The notes under the pieces: model-generated | What the model saw: the letters and a program-made list of their open reading frames with translations, nothing else | What the model was told of the DNA's origin: nothing | The model's database searches: none | Assembly: GCA_964648365.1 (NCBI GenBank) | Contig: CAZYLK010000014.1 | Location: 1-56,354, forward strand | DNA: 56,354 nucleotides | DNA from: SURF-32 sp964648365 | GTDB taxonomy: Bacteria; Planctomycetota; Phycisphaerae; UBA1845 | Reading direction: 5' to 3' | Shown: positions 34,802 to 43,489 of the stretch, piece after piece | Numbering within the stretch: the stretch's first letter is position 1 | Layout of the letters: the number at the start of each line of letters is the position of its first letter | Translations under genes and position numbers: made by a program

Positions 34802-35937
34802 AGCATCAACACCGCGCGCAGGCGCTGGTGCGGCAGGCCATCGCTCACGGCCGCCTGCCCCATGCCTATCTGTTTCACGGACCGGATGGGGTGGGCAAAC
34901 GGCTGTTTGCCCGCAATCTGGCCGCCCTGCTTCTGTGTCGCCAGTCGCCGGTCGGCCGGCCGGAAAGCGGCGAGCCTTCGCCGATCGAAGCGTGCGGGCA
35001 GTGCGAGGAGTGTCGGCTCTGCGCGGCCGAGACGCACCCGGACGTCCACGTCGTTCATCGACGGTTGAACAAATTTCACCCGGACTCGCTGGTTCAGAAG
35101 CGGAAAGCGATCGACCTGGGCGTGGACGTTGTCCGGCACTTCCTGATCGACGCCACGGGCAAGACGCCGGTTCGCGGGCGGGCCAAGGTGTTCATCGTCC
35201 TGGAGGCGGACCGCATCACGATCGGCGCTCAGAACGCACTGCTCAAGACGCTGGAAGAGCCGCCGGGCGCAACGTACATCATCCTCATCGTCTCCAGCCC
35301 CGACGCGCTGTTGGAAACGACGCGGTCGCGCTGCCAGTTGGTTCCGTTTGCGGCGCTGCCGACGGAGTTCGTGAAAGCGCAATTGCGGCGGGCACGGCCG
35401 GACGTCGAGGCGTCCGTCGCGGCATGGTACGCACGACAGTCCTGCGGCAGCGTCGGCGCCGCGATCGGCGGCGTGGATCAGAACCTGAAGGGGCTCTACG
35501 ACGCCCTTGAGGGCCAGTGGTCCGACCTGGCGGCTCGCCGACAGCGTCCGACGCATGCCGACTGGGCCGAGCGCGCGAAAGGGATGAGCGAGTTCTATAA
35601 GACGGCTGATCCGGAGATCAGCGATACGGAGGCGCAGCGGCAGGCGATCAAAACGATGATCCGGCTTTCCGCCGACGTGCTGGCATCGGCGGCGCGGGCT
35701 GCAGCGGGCGCAGCTTCCGGCGACGGCGCCGTCGGCGCGGGCGCGGCCGCGAACCGCATCGCCGCCGTCATCCCGCCCCCCGCGGCGGCCGACATGATCA
35801 CCCGGCTGGTGCGGACGGAAGCGCAGTTGGACATGAACGCCAACGTTCAACTGTGCCTGGACGCAATGTTCAACGACCTGGCGGCGCTGGCGGCGGGTGA
35901 GCGGGGGGCGCCGGTGACGCTGCGGTCGGGGTCATGA
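34783..35937 (+). CDS. holB: DNA polymerase III delta-prime subunit
   Basis: 384 residues from TTG 34783, overlapping tmk by 19 nt. No ATG or GTG upstream of the conserved HQHRAQALVRQAI start is available, so TTG is chosen. GPDGVGKR (33-40) is a degenerate Walker A without the final Ser/Thr, as in delta-prime, which does not hydrolyse ATP. Zinc cysteines are at 71, 74, 77 and 80 (CGQCEECRLC). LEEPPGATYIILIVSS and the SRCQLVPF sensor 1/arginine-finger segment follow. It is part of the beta-clamp loader. Confidence 0.92.
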   Translation: MPLSDVEHQHRAQALVRQAIAHGRLPHAYLFHGPDGVGKRLFARNLAALLLCRQSPVGRPESGEPSPIEACGQCEECRLCAAETHPDVHVVHRRLNKFHPDSLVQKRKAIDLGVDVVRHFLIDATGKTPVRGRAKVFIVLEADRITIGAQNALLKTLEEPPGATYIILIVSSPDALLETTRSRCQLVPFAALPTEFVKAQLRRARPDVEASVAAWYARQSCGSVGAAIGGVDQNLKGLYDALEGQWSDLAARRQRPTHADWAERAKGMSEFYKTADPEISDTEAQRQAIKTMIRLSADVLASAARAAAGAASGDGAVGAGAAANRIAAVIPPPAAADMITRLVRTEAQLDMNANVQLCLDAMFNDLAALAAGERGAPVTLRSGS

Positions 35938-36047
35938 TCTCCGATTCGATCGATACGTGTTTTCGCGGCGATTGTAAATGCGCTGGGAGACGTGCGTCAC
36001 CGGGACTATCATGGGTTGCGGGATGAACGCGAACCGGAGCAGATGAG

Positions 36048-37322
36048 ATGATTCAGCGGCTTCGACTTGACGGATATCGCCTGCTGGACGGTTTCGAGGC
36101 GGACCTGGGCAGGCTGACGGTTGTGATCGGCGCGAACGCGACCGGGAAGAGTTCCCTCATCGAATCGTTATCCGTCATCTCCAGCAGTGTGGATTGGCCG
36201 GTTTCAGACGTGGTCGGCGTGTTGGGGGGGGTTGGTTCGATCGCGACCGCGGCTCGGCGTTGCGACGAGATCGGCTGGCAATTGACATTTGATAAACCGA
36301 AAGACCACTGGTTGTGGTCCGGCATGCCCGTCGCCGACGATACGCGCTGCCTCTACGAGGTGCGCCTCGGCCGGGATCCCCAGGGTCGCGTAACACCCGA
36401 GTATGAGAGCCTTCGCTACTCGAATCCCCGTCCAGGAACGAACGACTCAATTCTCGAAGTCAGTCGGAAGCGTGCGCGGGTGCTCAATCCGAAGACCGGT
36501 CAGCTCATGCCTTTCGATGAGCCTGACGGTTCGGGTGCAGCGGAGTCTCTGTCGGCCGCAACAGGATCCCCGGCTGAGTTGCAGGCGCAGAAGGCGTCGC
36601 TGACGTTAGCGCTGATGAGATTCGAACACGACTTCCCCATCCCAACGTGGGTGCGTGCCTATCTTGCCAGCTTCTCGTCCTACCCCGGCTTCGATGTGGG
36701 CCGTACGTCGCCGGTCCGCACCAAGCCTGCTGAATTTCGGAAGCAGACGGTGCTCAATGCCAGCGGCGACAACCTGGGAACCGTGCTGCACGAACTGCTC
36801 ACTCGGCACGATTGCCGCGACCGGGCTGCCGAGTTGACAGAGTTCCTGAAGGGGGCGTATCCCCAGATCGAGCATCTGGCCGCGGAAACGGCATTCGGTG
36901 GCGAGCCGCGCGTCCTGGTTCGAGTTCGCGAGTCCGGGCTGCATCGACCGACCGAGATATGGGAGATGTCCGACGGCATGTTGCGGTTTCTTCTGCTCGC
37001 CGTGGCGCTGTTGAGCCCTTCCTCCGCCGGGCTGATCATGATCGACGAACCCGAAGCCGGCTTGCACCCGAAGCTCCTGCCGATCGTTGCTGACATGGTG
37101 CGCTCGGCGGCGTCGCGCACGCAAGTCCTGCTTACCACGCACAGCCCGAGCCTGCTCGACGCCTTCGATCTTGAGGATGTAGCCGTGGTGGCTCGAGAAG
37201 AAGCCGCTGTGAGCTGGCACCGCCCGGGAAGCCGTACGTCGCTACGGCGGATGCTCGATGCTCAAGTCGGCGGGACTCTCGGCGAGCTGCACGCCTCCGG
37301 TGAGCTGGAGGCCATGGCGTGA
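36048..37322 (+). CDS. AAA15/OLD-like ATPase of a two-gene module
   Basis: 424 residues from ATG 36048, GGAG at 36036-36039. The N-terminus IQRLRLDGYRLLDGFEADLG and Walker A GANATGKSS (28-36) start an ABC/SMC-type head. A ~200-residue insertion follows. Then come the signature-like EMSDGMLRFLLLAVALL, Walker B LIMIDEPEAGLHP and the H-loop LLTTHSPSLLDAF. This is the AAA15/OLD class of ATPase. Its stop overlaps the GTG start of the DUF4276 gene. Pairs of an AAA15 ATPase with a TOPRIM-like partner are known in phage defence (for example PARIS). The same role is inferred here. Confidence 0.85.
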   Translation: MIQRLRLDGYRLLDGFEADLGRLTVVIGANATGKSSLIESLSVISSSVDWPVSDVVGVLGGVGSIATAARRCDEIGWQLTFDKPKDHWLWSGMPVADDTRCLYEVRLGRDPQGRVTPEYESLRYSNPRPGTNDSILEVSRKRARVLNPKTGQLMPFDEPDGSGAAESLSAATGSPAELQAQKASLTLALMRFEHDFPIPTWVRAYLASFSSYPGFDVGRTSPVRTKPAEFRKQTVLNASGDNLGTVLHELLTRHDCRDRAAELTEFLKGAYPQIEHLAAETAFGGEPRVLVRVRESGLHRPTEIWEMSDGMLRFLLLAVALLSPSSAGLIMIDEPEAGLHPKLLPIVADMVRSAASRTQVLLTTHSPSLLDAFDLEDVAVVAREEAAVSWHRPGSRTSLRRMLDAQVGGTLGELHASGELEAMA

Positions 37323-38026
37323 GGGCGTGGATCTACGTCGAGGGTCCGTCCGACAAACTTGGCCTGGACGCGCTCTGGACACAGTGGTGCGGACGAATGC
37401 GCGCGGCAGGAAGGGGTATTACGATCATCCCCCTGATGAACAAAGCCAACTTCCTCAAGAAGGTGGGGCAGCGAGCTGCCGAAAAGCTCGCGGCCAACGA
37501 TTCCGATGTAGTTGTGGGACTGCCCGACCTCTATCCGACCGCGCCTTTCGCCCGGACAAGCTGGGCTCATTCGGATGCTGCCGCGTTGAAAGCCGTGCAG
37601 CTCAGGCAGGTGAGGGCAGCGCTGACGGAAACGCAGCGGCTGAGCGCGAAGCGGGCCGATGCAGCCCTGACGCGGTTTTTCCCCTCGCTCTTCAAGTACG
37701 ACTTTGAGATGCTGCTGTTGGCCGCCGAGGACGCGCTCCGCGCAACGCTCGGAACGGCTGAGCGTCTCGGCGGGTGGCGCGTCCCTGTCGAAGAGCAGAA
37801 CCTCGACCGACCGCCGAAACGCATCATCGAAGAACTATTCGTCACGAAGTCGTCTACACGCACTCGCTACCGCGATACACGGCATGCGCCGGCCACGTTG
37901 AGGCGCGTTGCGGACTTGTCACAGATTCTCCGTACCTCGGACGGAAGATCGACATGCCCCGAGTTTGTGGACATGCTGCGCTGGCTCGGCGAGAGGTTAG
38001 GATCGCCCTGCTGTGAACTGCCATGA
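37319..38026 (+). CDS. DUF4276 (TOPRIM-like) partner of the AAA15 ATPase
   Basis: 235 residues from GTG 37319, overlapping the ATPase stop by 4 nt (GTGA). It starts WIYVEGPSDKLGLDALW with Glu8 and has Asp70 in VVVGLPDLYPT. These fit the acidic pair of a TOPRIM-like fold as in the DUF4276 family. The C-terminal part (RFFPSLFKYDFEMLLLAAED, RRVADLSQIL) is helical. Overlap implies coupled translation and a complex. TOPRIM partners of such ATPases are often effector nucleases; catalysis is not shown here. Confidence 0.65.
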   Translation: MRAWIYVEGPSDKLGLDALWTQWCGRMRAAGRGITIIPLMNKANFLKKVGQRAAEKLAANDSDVVVGLPDLYPTAPFARTSWAHSDAAALKAVQLRQVRAALTETQRLSAKRADAALTRFFPSLFKYDFEMLLLAAEDALRATLGTAERLGGWRVPVEEQNLDRPPKRIIEELFVTKSSTRTRYRDTRHAPATLRRVADLSQILRTSDGRSTCPEFVDMLRWLGERLGSPCCELP

Positions 38027-38061
38027 CTGGCCAGAAGACATGCGCTACGGAGAAAAACGAT

Positions 38062-38355
38062 ATGGTTCGATATCTCGTCCTGCTGAAGTTCACCGACCAG
38101 GGCATTCGTAACGTCGCGGAATCCATCGATCGCGCCGCCGCGTTTCGCGAGGCTGCCCGGGCGAAAGGTGCGGAAGTCGAGTCGCACTACTGGACGCTGG
38201 GCGCGTACGACGGCGTCTTCATCCTGCGCGCGCCAGACGAAGCCACCGCGGCGGGGCTTGTGCTCGGGCTGGGCCATACCGCAAGCGTCTCGACGAATAT
38301 GCTGCGGGCGTTCGACGAGGCGGAGTTCGAGGACGTGCTGGGGTTCGCGAGCTGA
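38062..38355 (+). CDS. GYD-domain protein
   Basis: 97 residues from ATG 38062, GGAG 9 nt upstream. It shows the GYD pattern: RYLVLLKFTDQGIRNVAESI, GAEVESHYWTLGAYDGVFIL and an acidic AFDEAEFEDVLGFA end. These small ferredoxin-like proteins have no assigned function. It is 36 bp behind the DUF4276 gene on the same strand and may be part of that unit, or just a downstream neighbour. Confidence 0.82.
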   Translation: MVRYLVLLKFTDQGIRNVAESIDRAAAFREAARAKGAEVESHYWTLGAYDGVFILRAPDEATAAGLVLGLGHTASVSTNMLRAFDEAEFEDVLGFAS

Positions 38356-38458
38356 ATCCCGCTGCTCCAGGGGCGTGGGACGTGTTCCGCATGGCCTCGG
38401 CCTGCACGGACGCGTCGTTCCGACATTGGCAATGATGGCGTAACCCGCTTCGGCCGCC

Positions 38459-38998
38459 TCAATAGACGAGGTCACGACCGCCGTCGCCGCGACAGTCTTC
38501 CCAGGAGCGGCGCACCAGCCCCAGGCCGTGTACGCACGCTTCAAATTCCTCGCTGAGGGACTGCAACAGCGACGCAGGCGGCTCGGTATCGTCGGTGGTG
38601 AGTCGCGCGGCCGCGGCGTAGGAATGCTTGCCCTGCTCGACGTAGTTGATCAGCACGTCGCCGACGCGCAGACGCGGGCGGCGAAGCGACTCCGGGTACA
38701 GCCCGGACCAGAACAGCGAGTAATCGCCGATCCGGCGATACATCAGGCAGTCCCGTTCCGTCTCGGAATCCATGCGATCGCCGGTAACCATGGCGAGCAT
38801 GGCGGCGACCTGCTCAGGGCGCTTGCCGTGCGCACGGCGGATGACGTTCAGCGTGTCGATGTGCAGAAACTCGACCATCAGGTCGGCGAGGTAGTCCGTC
38901 AGGCGCGGTTCGCACAGACCGATCTGCTCGTGGAACGTGTTCTCGACCACGCCGGCAAACAGATCTCTCAGCGGATGATCATCGCGGATCGGCAGCAT
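38459..38998 (-). CDS. Hypothetical conserved-looking protein
   Basis: 179 residues; GGAG lies 10 nt before the ATG. The sequence is even in composition, has no signal peptide and no membrane helix, and includes FLHIDTLNVIRRAHGKRPEQVAAML and RRIGDYSLFWSGLYPESLRR. I do not recognise the family. It is a single gene between the convergent GYD protein and the downstream minus-strand secreted protein. Confidence 0.75.
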   Translation of the reverse strand: MLPIRDDHPLRDLFAGVVENTFHEQIGLCEPRLTDYLADLMVEFLHIDTLNVIRRAHGKRPEQVAAMLAMVTGDRMDSETERDCLMYRRIGDYSLFWSGLYPESLRRPRLRVGDVLINYVEQGKHSYAAAARLTTDDTEPPASLLQSLSEEFEACVHGLGLVRRSWEDCRGDGGRDLVY

Positions 38999-39214
38999 TT
39001 CCGACGCGCTCCTTCCGGTTCCAAAAGGCCGCGCAACACCGCAATCGGCGCCAGGAAGCGCCGCGGCCGGACCCGCCGGAACCCGCCTTTACTCAGACTC
39101 AGTCAATCGTAGGATTCGACTTCCCCAAAAACAACCGGGAAATGAGCGTGGTGGATTGAACGCGGCCCGCGGCGCGCGGAAACGTTCGATAACGCCGACT
39201 CGGCTGATGCCGAT

Positions 39215-39252
39215 AAAAAAAACCGTCGCGCGGCAAGGGTGCTGCGCGACGG
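39215..39252 (-). terminator. Rho-independent terminator (minus strand)
   Basis: CCGTCGCGC (39223-39231) pairs with GCGCGACGG (39244-39252). On the minus strand the stem is followed by eight T (the A-tract 39215-39222). It ends the transcript of the gene at 39285-40478. The 286-bp gap 38999-39284 holds nothing else clear. Confidence 0.88.
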
Positions 39253-39284
39253 CCTATGCCGTTTTGGGAGGAAAGGCGGCTTCG

Positions 39285-40478
39285 TCAGCCCTTGTCCGGA
39301 TCGGTGGTCGCTTTCGGCGCGGGTTCGTCGCCTTCCGCCGGTTTGTCGGACTTGTCTTTCTTCTGTTTGCTCTTGCGCGCCCGAGCATCGCTGTCGTCCT
39401 TCTTGCGCTCGGCATCGGCCGAGGGCGCAGCGGACGCACTGGTGGATGGGGGCGCGGCGGGCGCGCCCGTGGGTTGAGCGCCGGTGCAGGCGCCATCCTG
39501 GTCGGGGTGCCGCTGGCAGTAGCGAGCCAACTGCTCCGACGTCAGCAGCTTGATCAATCGCAGCGTCAACTCGCCCGTCATGCCGACGGCGACGGGCTTC
39601 TGCAGTTCTCGACGCTCGGCCTGGGCGGCCTTGTATTTCTCGAGATCCACCGGCGGCCGGCCGGCCTCAAGCTCACGGGCGCGCAGTTCGGTCAACTCTT
39701 TCTTCTTGCTCTCCAGATAGGCTTGCGCCTTCTGCTTCATCTCTTCCAGAATCGAGAGCGCCGCCTGTTTCTGCGGCGGGTCGAGGGCGTTTTCCTCGAT
39801 GAAGATGTCTACCAGTGCCCCAAACAGGCGGTCATCTACCGAGACGACGGAACCGGTCTGGACCGGCAATCCCGGCGCCGGGCGCTCGGGGCGCTTCGGC
39901 TGCGGCTTCTTTGTCAGCGGCGGCAGGATGCCGCCCTGGCTGGGATGGCCTGCCTTCCAGTCGGCGATGTTCTCTTCGATGACTTCGAACTGGCGGCTCA
40001 TTTCCTCCATGTCCCAGTCGTGCATCGCCTTTTGCTGTTCGGTGAGGCACTCGCGCCACTCGTTGTTGCCGTCGATGATGGCCTTGAACGCCATGCCGAG
40101 CAGAGGCTGAGCGGCAGCGCCGATTCGCCGCGCCGCCTCGGCCGGCGGGATCTCGCCGCCCATCTGATACCGCACAAGTTCGCGCAGCACCGGCCAGACC
40201 TGCTCGCGATGCGTGCGCAGAAACGCATGCACGTCGCGACGCATGATTTCATCCGTCAGCCGCAACTGCTCGTCGTTGAGGTTGTAGCGAACGCCGATGT
40301 TGCGCACCGCCTGTGCGACGATCTGGTCGATGTGAAGAAACTCGTCACTCGAACCGGCATCGTCCTGCCTCTTCGCGGACCGGCCGTCGGACGCGGCGTC
40401 CGGCTGCGCGACGACCGAACCGGCACACAGCGCCGTACCCAAAACCCATCCCCAGACCCGATATGAACGTGCATGCAT
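39285..40478 (-). CDS. Secreted helical protein of unknown function
   Basis: 397 residues from ATG at 40478 (AGGA ~9 nt upstream). A signal peptide (VWGWVLGTALCAGSVVAQ) precedes a mostly helical body with LNDEQLRLTDEIMRRDVHAFL and a long charged helix (LEEMKQKAQAYLESKKKELTE). The middle is Pro/Lys-rich, and the last ~65 residues are a Ser/Ala/Pro/Lys tail. It may belong to the planctomycete group of secreted helical proteins; I do not recognise a domain. It is encoded next to the TPR gene on the same strand. Confidence 0.78.
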   Translation of the reverse strand: MHARSYRVWGWVLGTALCAGSVVAQPDAASDGRSAKRQDDAGSSDEFLHIDQIVAQAVRNIGVRYNLNDEQLRLTDEIMRRDVHAFLRTHREQVWPVLRELVRYQMGGEIPPAEAARRIGAAAQPLLGMAFKAIIDGNNEWRECLTEQQKAMHDWDMEEMSRQFEVIEENIADWKAGHPSQGGILPPLTKKPQPKRPERPAPGLPVQTGSVVSVDDRLFGALVDIFIEENALDPPQKQAALSILEEMKQKAQAYLESKKKELTELRARELEAGRPPVDLEKYKAAQAERRELQKPVAVGMTGELTLRLIKLLTSEQLARYCQRHPDQDGACTGAQPTGAPAAPPSTSASAAPSADAERKKDDSDARARKSKQKKDKSDKPAEGDEPAPKATTDPDKG

Positions 40479-40623
40479 CCCTGACATTCCTGAAACCTGC
40501 TTCGCTGGCTCCCCTTCCCGCGAACACGACGGCCGCACGGGGGAGCGCCGGATTATACATCCAGTCTAACTGTCCGGTTGCGTTCCCGCTGCGCACCCGG
40601 ATCAAAAGTCTGGGTGAAAAAAA

Positions 40624-41961
40624 TCAAGCGTTGGGCGAAGCGGCTGCCGCCGGCCTGACCCGGAGGATCCTGGCGAGCCGGTAGAGCCAGAGCCGACGAC
40701 GGAGATGACGGAGCGTCTCCGACCCCGGGTCGAGCTGCAACGCCCGATCCAAGATGGTGCGGGCCTGTCGCCAGCGGCGCAGGTGCATGTTGATCACGGC
40801 GGCGTCCTGAAGCGCGCCGATGTGGTTCGGGTCGAGCCGGATCGCCTCGATGCAATGGTGCAGGGCGGGCTCGAACCGCTCCAGCCGGATGTTGCAGATG
40901 GCAATGCGGTAGTGAATGTGCGACGACGCCGCTTGCAGCGCCGCGGCGCGCTGGAAGGACTCCAGGGCCTTCTCATATCGCTCCAACTGAAGCAGCGCGT
41001 CGCCGAGCGCGACATGCGCGCGGGGTTCCGAGGGGGCCTGCTCCACGGCGGCCTCCAGCAGCTTGCGGGCTTCGTCGAGCCGGCCGAGGTGGAGCGCGGC
41101 TTCGCCGCGGAGCAACTCCAGCGCCGGCGGGCTTTCTCCAAGGACGGCCGCCGTCTCCAGGCATTGGAGGGCGCGCTCGTACTGACGATTCTGGATGCAG
41201 ATCTGCCCGAGCATGAAGAACGCGCCGCCGTGCTCGGGGTCGAGTTCGATGATCTGCTGCAGCTTGTTGCGCGCGGAGGCGGGCTGCCCGGCCGCAACCG
41301 CGAGTTCGGCCATCTCGAACAGCAGTTCCGTGTCGCCAGCGTTGCAGCGCAGCTCGGCGAGGTAATACTCCCGCGCGAGGTCGTACTCCTGCTGCTGGCG
41401 ATAAGCGCGCCCGATCCGGGCGTTGACGCCCGCGTACTCGGGATCCAGATCCAGCACCCGTTTCCAGCAGGCAATCGCCTGCGCTGTCATGCCTCGGGCG
41501 GCCAGCGATGCACCCATGTGGAAGAAGCAGTGGGGGCAGTCCTCGTCGATCTGCTGCGCGAGGTAGAACATCTCCTCGGCCTGGTCGTGGAGGCCGAGTT
41601 CGGCGTAGGCCGCGATGCGGTGGCAGTAGACGCGCTCGTCGTTGGGATGCTCGACGGCGAGCGAACTGTAGACTTCGACCGCGCGGGCGTAGCGGCCCAG
41701 GGCCATCAACGCGCCGCCCATGGCAAAGCGGATGTCGGCGTCGTCAGGGTCGATGTCCAGCGCCCGCTCATACGCACGCAAGGAGTCCGACGGACGGCCG
41801 AGTTGCTCCAGCAGGAAGGCGTGGTGCGCGTGCCAGGCCGCGTTGTGGGGATTGATTTCGAGCGCGGCCTCGAGTTCGACGAGCGCGTCCGCCCAGCGCT
41901 GCGCCTCAGCCAACTGCTGCGCTCGCTCGACCCGCAATTCGGCCTCGAACCACTCATTCAT
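40624..41961 (-). CDS. TPR-repeat protein
   Basis: 445 residues from ATG at 41961, GAGG 9 nt upstream (an ATG three codons earlier is also possible). About ten TPR units are seen; examples are ALEINPHNAAWHAHHAFLLE, ALDIDPDDADIRFAMGGAL and RRAAALQAASSHIHYRIAIC. No membrane or signal segment is evident. It probably scaffolds other proteins. It is 145 bp upstream of the secreted helical gene and may be co-transcribed with it. Confidence 0.88.
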   Translation of the reverse strand: MNEWFEAELRVERAQQLAEAQRWADALVELEAALEINPHNAAWHAHHAFLLEQLGRPSDSLRAYERALDIDPDDADIRFAMGGALMALGRYARAVEVYSSLAVEHPNDERVYCHRIAAYAELGLHDQAEEMFYLAQQIDEDCPHCFFHMGASLAARGMTAQAIACWKRVLDLDPEYAGVNARIGRAYRQQQEYDLAREYYLAELRCNAGDTELLFEMAELAVAAGQPASARNKLQQIIELDPEHGGAFFMLGQICIQNRQYERALQCLETAAVLGESPPALELLRGEAALHLGRLDEARKLLEAAVEQAPSEPRAHVALGDALLQLERYEKALESFQRAAALQAASSHIHYRIAICNIRLERFEPALHHCIEAIRLDPNHIGALQDAAVINMHLRRWRQARTILDRALQLDPGSETLRHLRRRLWLYRLARILRVRPAAAASPNA

Positions 41962-42161
41962 CCCCGACATCCTCAGTGCGCGGGCGCATACCCCTCGCAG
42001 GGGTGATTGTAATCCTATTATCGGCAGTGGGCAAGGGCGGGTTCACAGCCGTTCCGCAGCGGGTGCGTGGCCCGAACGGCACCCGCCCGTCCGGCCCCCC
42101 ACGACCCGCCCGGGTTGGCGCCTCGCGCCGCTGCGACGCGGGGCGACCTGTCCGCTCCGCC

Positions 42162-43340
42162 TCAGAACTGCTCCAGCATCCACGGCGGTTGTCCCGCGAA
42201 CGCGGCCTGCATCGCCGCCAGCGATTCCGGCGGGCCTTCCACCTGTCCCGTCATCGCCAGGTCGAACGGCGTCAGATGGCCGCTGTAGATCGCCGCCAGC
42301 GCGCGAATGTCCAGGCGGATCTCCCCCCGGCCGCCACGCTTGACGGCGACGTTGCCCTCCCCGATTTCGACCTGCCAACGCCCGGCGTTTTCAGGGAGAA
42401 CGTCGTCGCGAACGTCCAGGTGAAGGCTGGCGGACACCGCCGCGTTGTACCCGCGCTGCACAAGGGCCTGTTCCACATCCACGACTCGAAGCATCCAGCC
42501 CACGTCCTCGGCCATGGTGTAGCACTGTTCGGACAGGACCGCGTGCAGGGGCGTCACCGGCGCACTGAACCACGTCACGTCGGACACCAGCGATCGGCAG
42601 CGGTGCAGGAACCGCAGCGACGCCCGCAGCGCGTCCGGCGTCGTCGCCACCCAGTCGGAAACCTGCATCGAGAAGGGGTGCGGATTGCCGCGCGTCTGGA
42701 GGTAATACATATACCCCTCCACGCGGCCGTCGCGGGAAAACAAGTAGCCTTCCGCCTTCTGCCCGCGCGGCTCGCGAACGCGCAGCCACATGTGGGCGTT
42801 GCGATCGAGCATCCCGTTGTGCGCCGCCGCGAAAAAAGCGTAGGTCGCCTCGACCGCCGCCCGCCGATCTTCCGCGATCGGTTCGATCGCCAGGTCGGAC
42901 TCGAACCGGGGCAGTTCGCGCAGGCTCAGCGTCGTGCGAAAGCGCGCGCCCGCCAGTTCGTATCCGAGCCGGCGATAGACGTGGCGTGTCGCGGGGTAGA
43001 GGGTCGACAGCGGCACGCCCCGCTGACGCATCTCGCGAAGCGAGTCCGCCAGCAGCGACGCCACCAGGCCACGGTCCCGATATTCCGGAAACGTCCCGAC
43101 GGCCGCGATGCCGACCATCGGAATCCGACGGCCGCCGTACCACTGCCCCATCGGGATCTGCAACAGCATCGCCGCGAGACGCCCGTCCACGCGAGAAAGT
43201 CGCACGTCGGACGGGTCCATCCGGCTCAGCCACAGTTGCGTCTGGTCGTCCGGCAGCGCGAAACACAGCGACAGCAGCCGTGCCATCTGCGGACGATCGT
43301 CATCGCCGCAAGCTCGGGCAGGATCGGTATTCGTGGTCAC
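42162..43340 (-). CDS. Eis-like N-acetyltransferase
   Basis: 392 residues from GTG at 43340, GGAG ~10 nt upstream; the longer reading frame to 43499 has no homology-like content. The GNAT core has IPMVGIAAVGTFPEYRDRGL and the acetyl-CoA binding GLVASLLADSLREMRQRG. A second, degenerate GNAT-like half and a C-terminal SCP2-like region (FDLAMTGQVEGP) follow, which is the Eis layout of ~400 residues ending in the catalytic carboxylate (MLEQF). Eis acetylates aminoglycosides or lysines in other bacteria; the substrate here is unknown. Confidence 0.87.
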   Translation of the reverse strand: MTTNTDPARACGDDDRPQMARLLSLCFALPDDQTQLWLSRMDPSDVRLSRVDGRLAAMLLQIPMGQWYGGRRIPMVGIAAVGTFPEYRDRGLVASLLADSLREMRQRGVPLSTLYPATRHVYRRLGYELAGARFRTTLSLRELPRFESDLAIEPIAEDRRAAVEATYAFFAAAHNGMLDRNAHMWLRVREPRGQKAEGYLFSRDGRVEGYMYYLQTRGNPHPFSMQVSDWVATTPDALRASLRFLHRCRSLVSDVTWFSAPVTPLHAVLSEQCYTMAEDVGWMLRVVDVEQALVQRGYNAAVSASLHLDVRDDVLPENAGRWQVEIGEGNVAVKRGGRGEIRLDIRALAAIYSGHLTPFDLAMTGQVEGPPESLAAMQAAFAGQPPWMLEQF

Positions 43341-43418
43341 GTGACGGCTCTCCGCGTGTGATGCCGCGGACGGACAAGCGATTCGACGCCCCGCGCGTCT
43401 CGATGCCGCAAGATACGA

Positions 43419-43452
43419 AAGCGGCGGCGAGGCGCAAACCCCGCCGCCGCTT
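43419..43452 (-). terminator. Hairpin after the propeller gene, minus strand
   Basis: AAGCGGCGGCG (43419-43429) pairs perfectly with CGCCGCCGCTT (43442-43452) over a 12-nt loop, 38 bp past the stop of the gene at 43490. No strong T-tract follows, so termination is only likely. Confidence 0.55.
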
Positions 43453-43489
43453 CTATCACTGAAGTCAGACAAGAATCGACCGCGGACGA

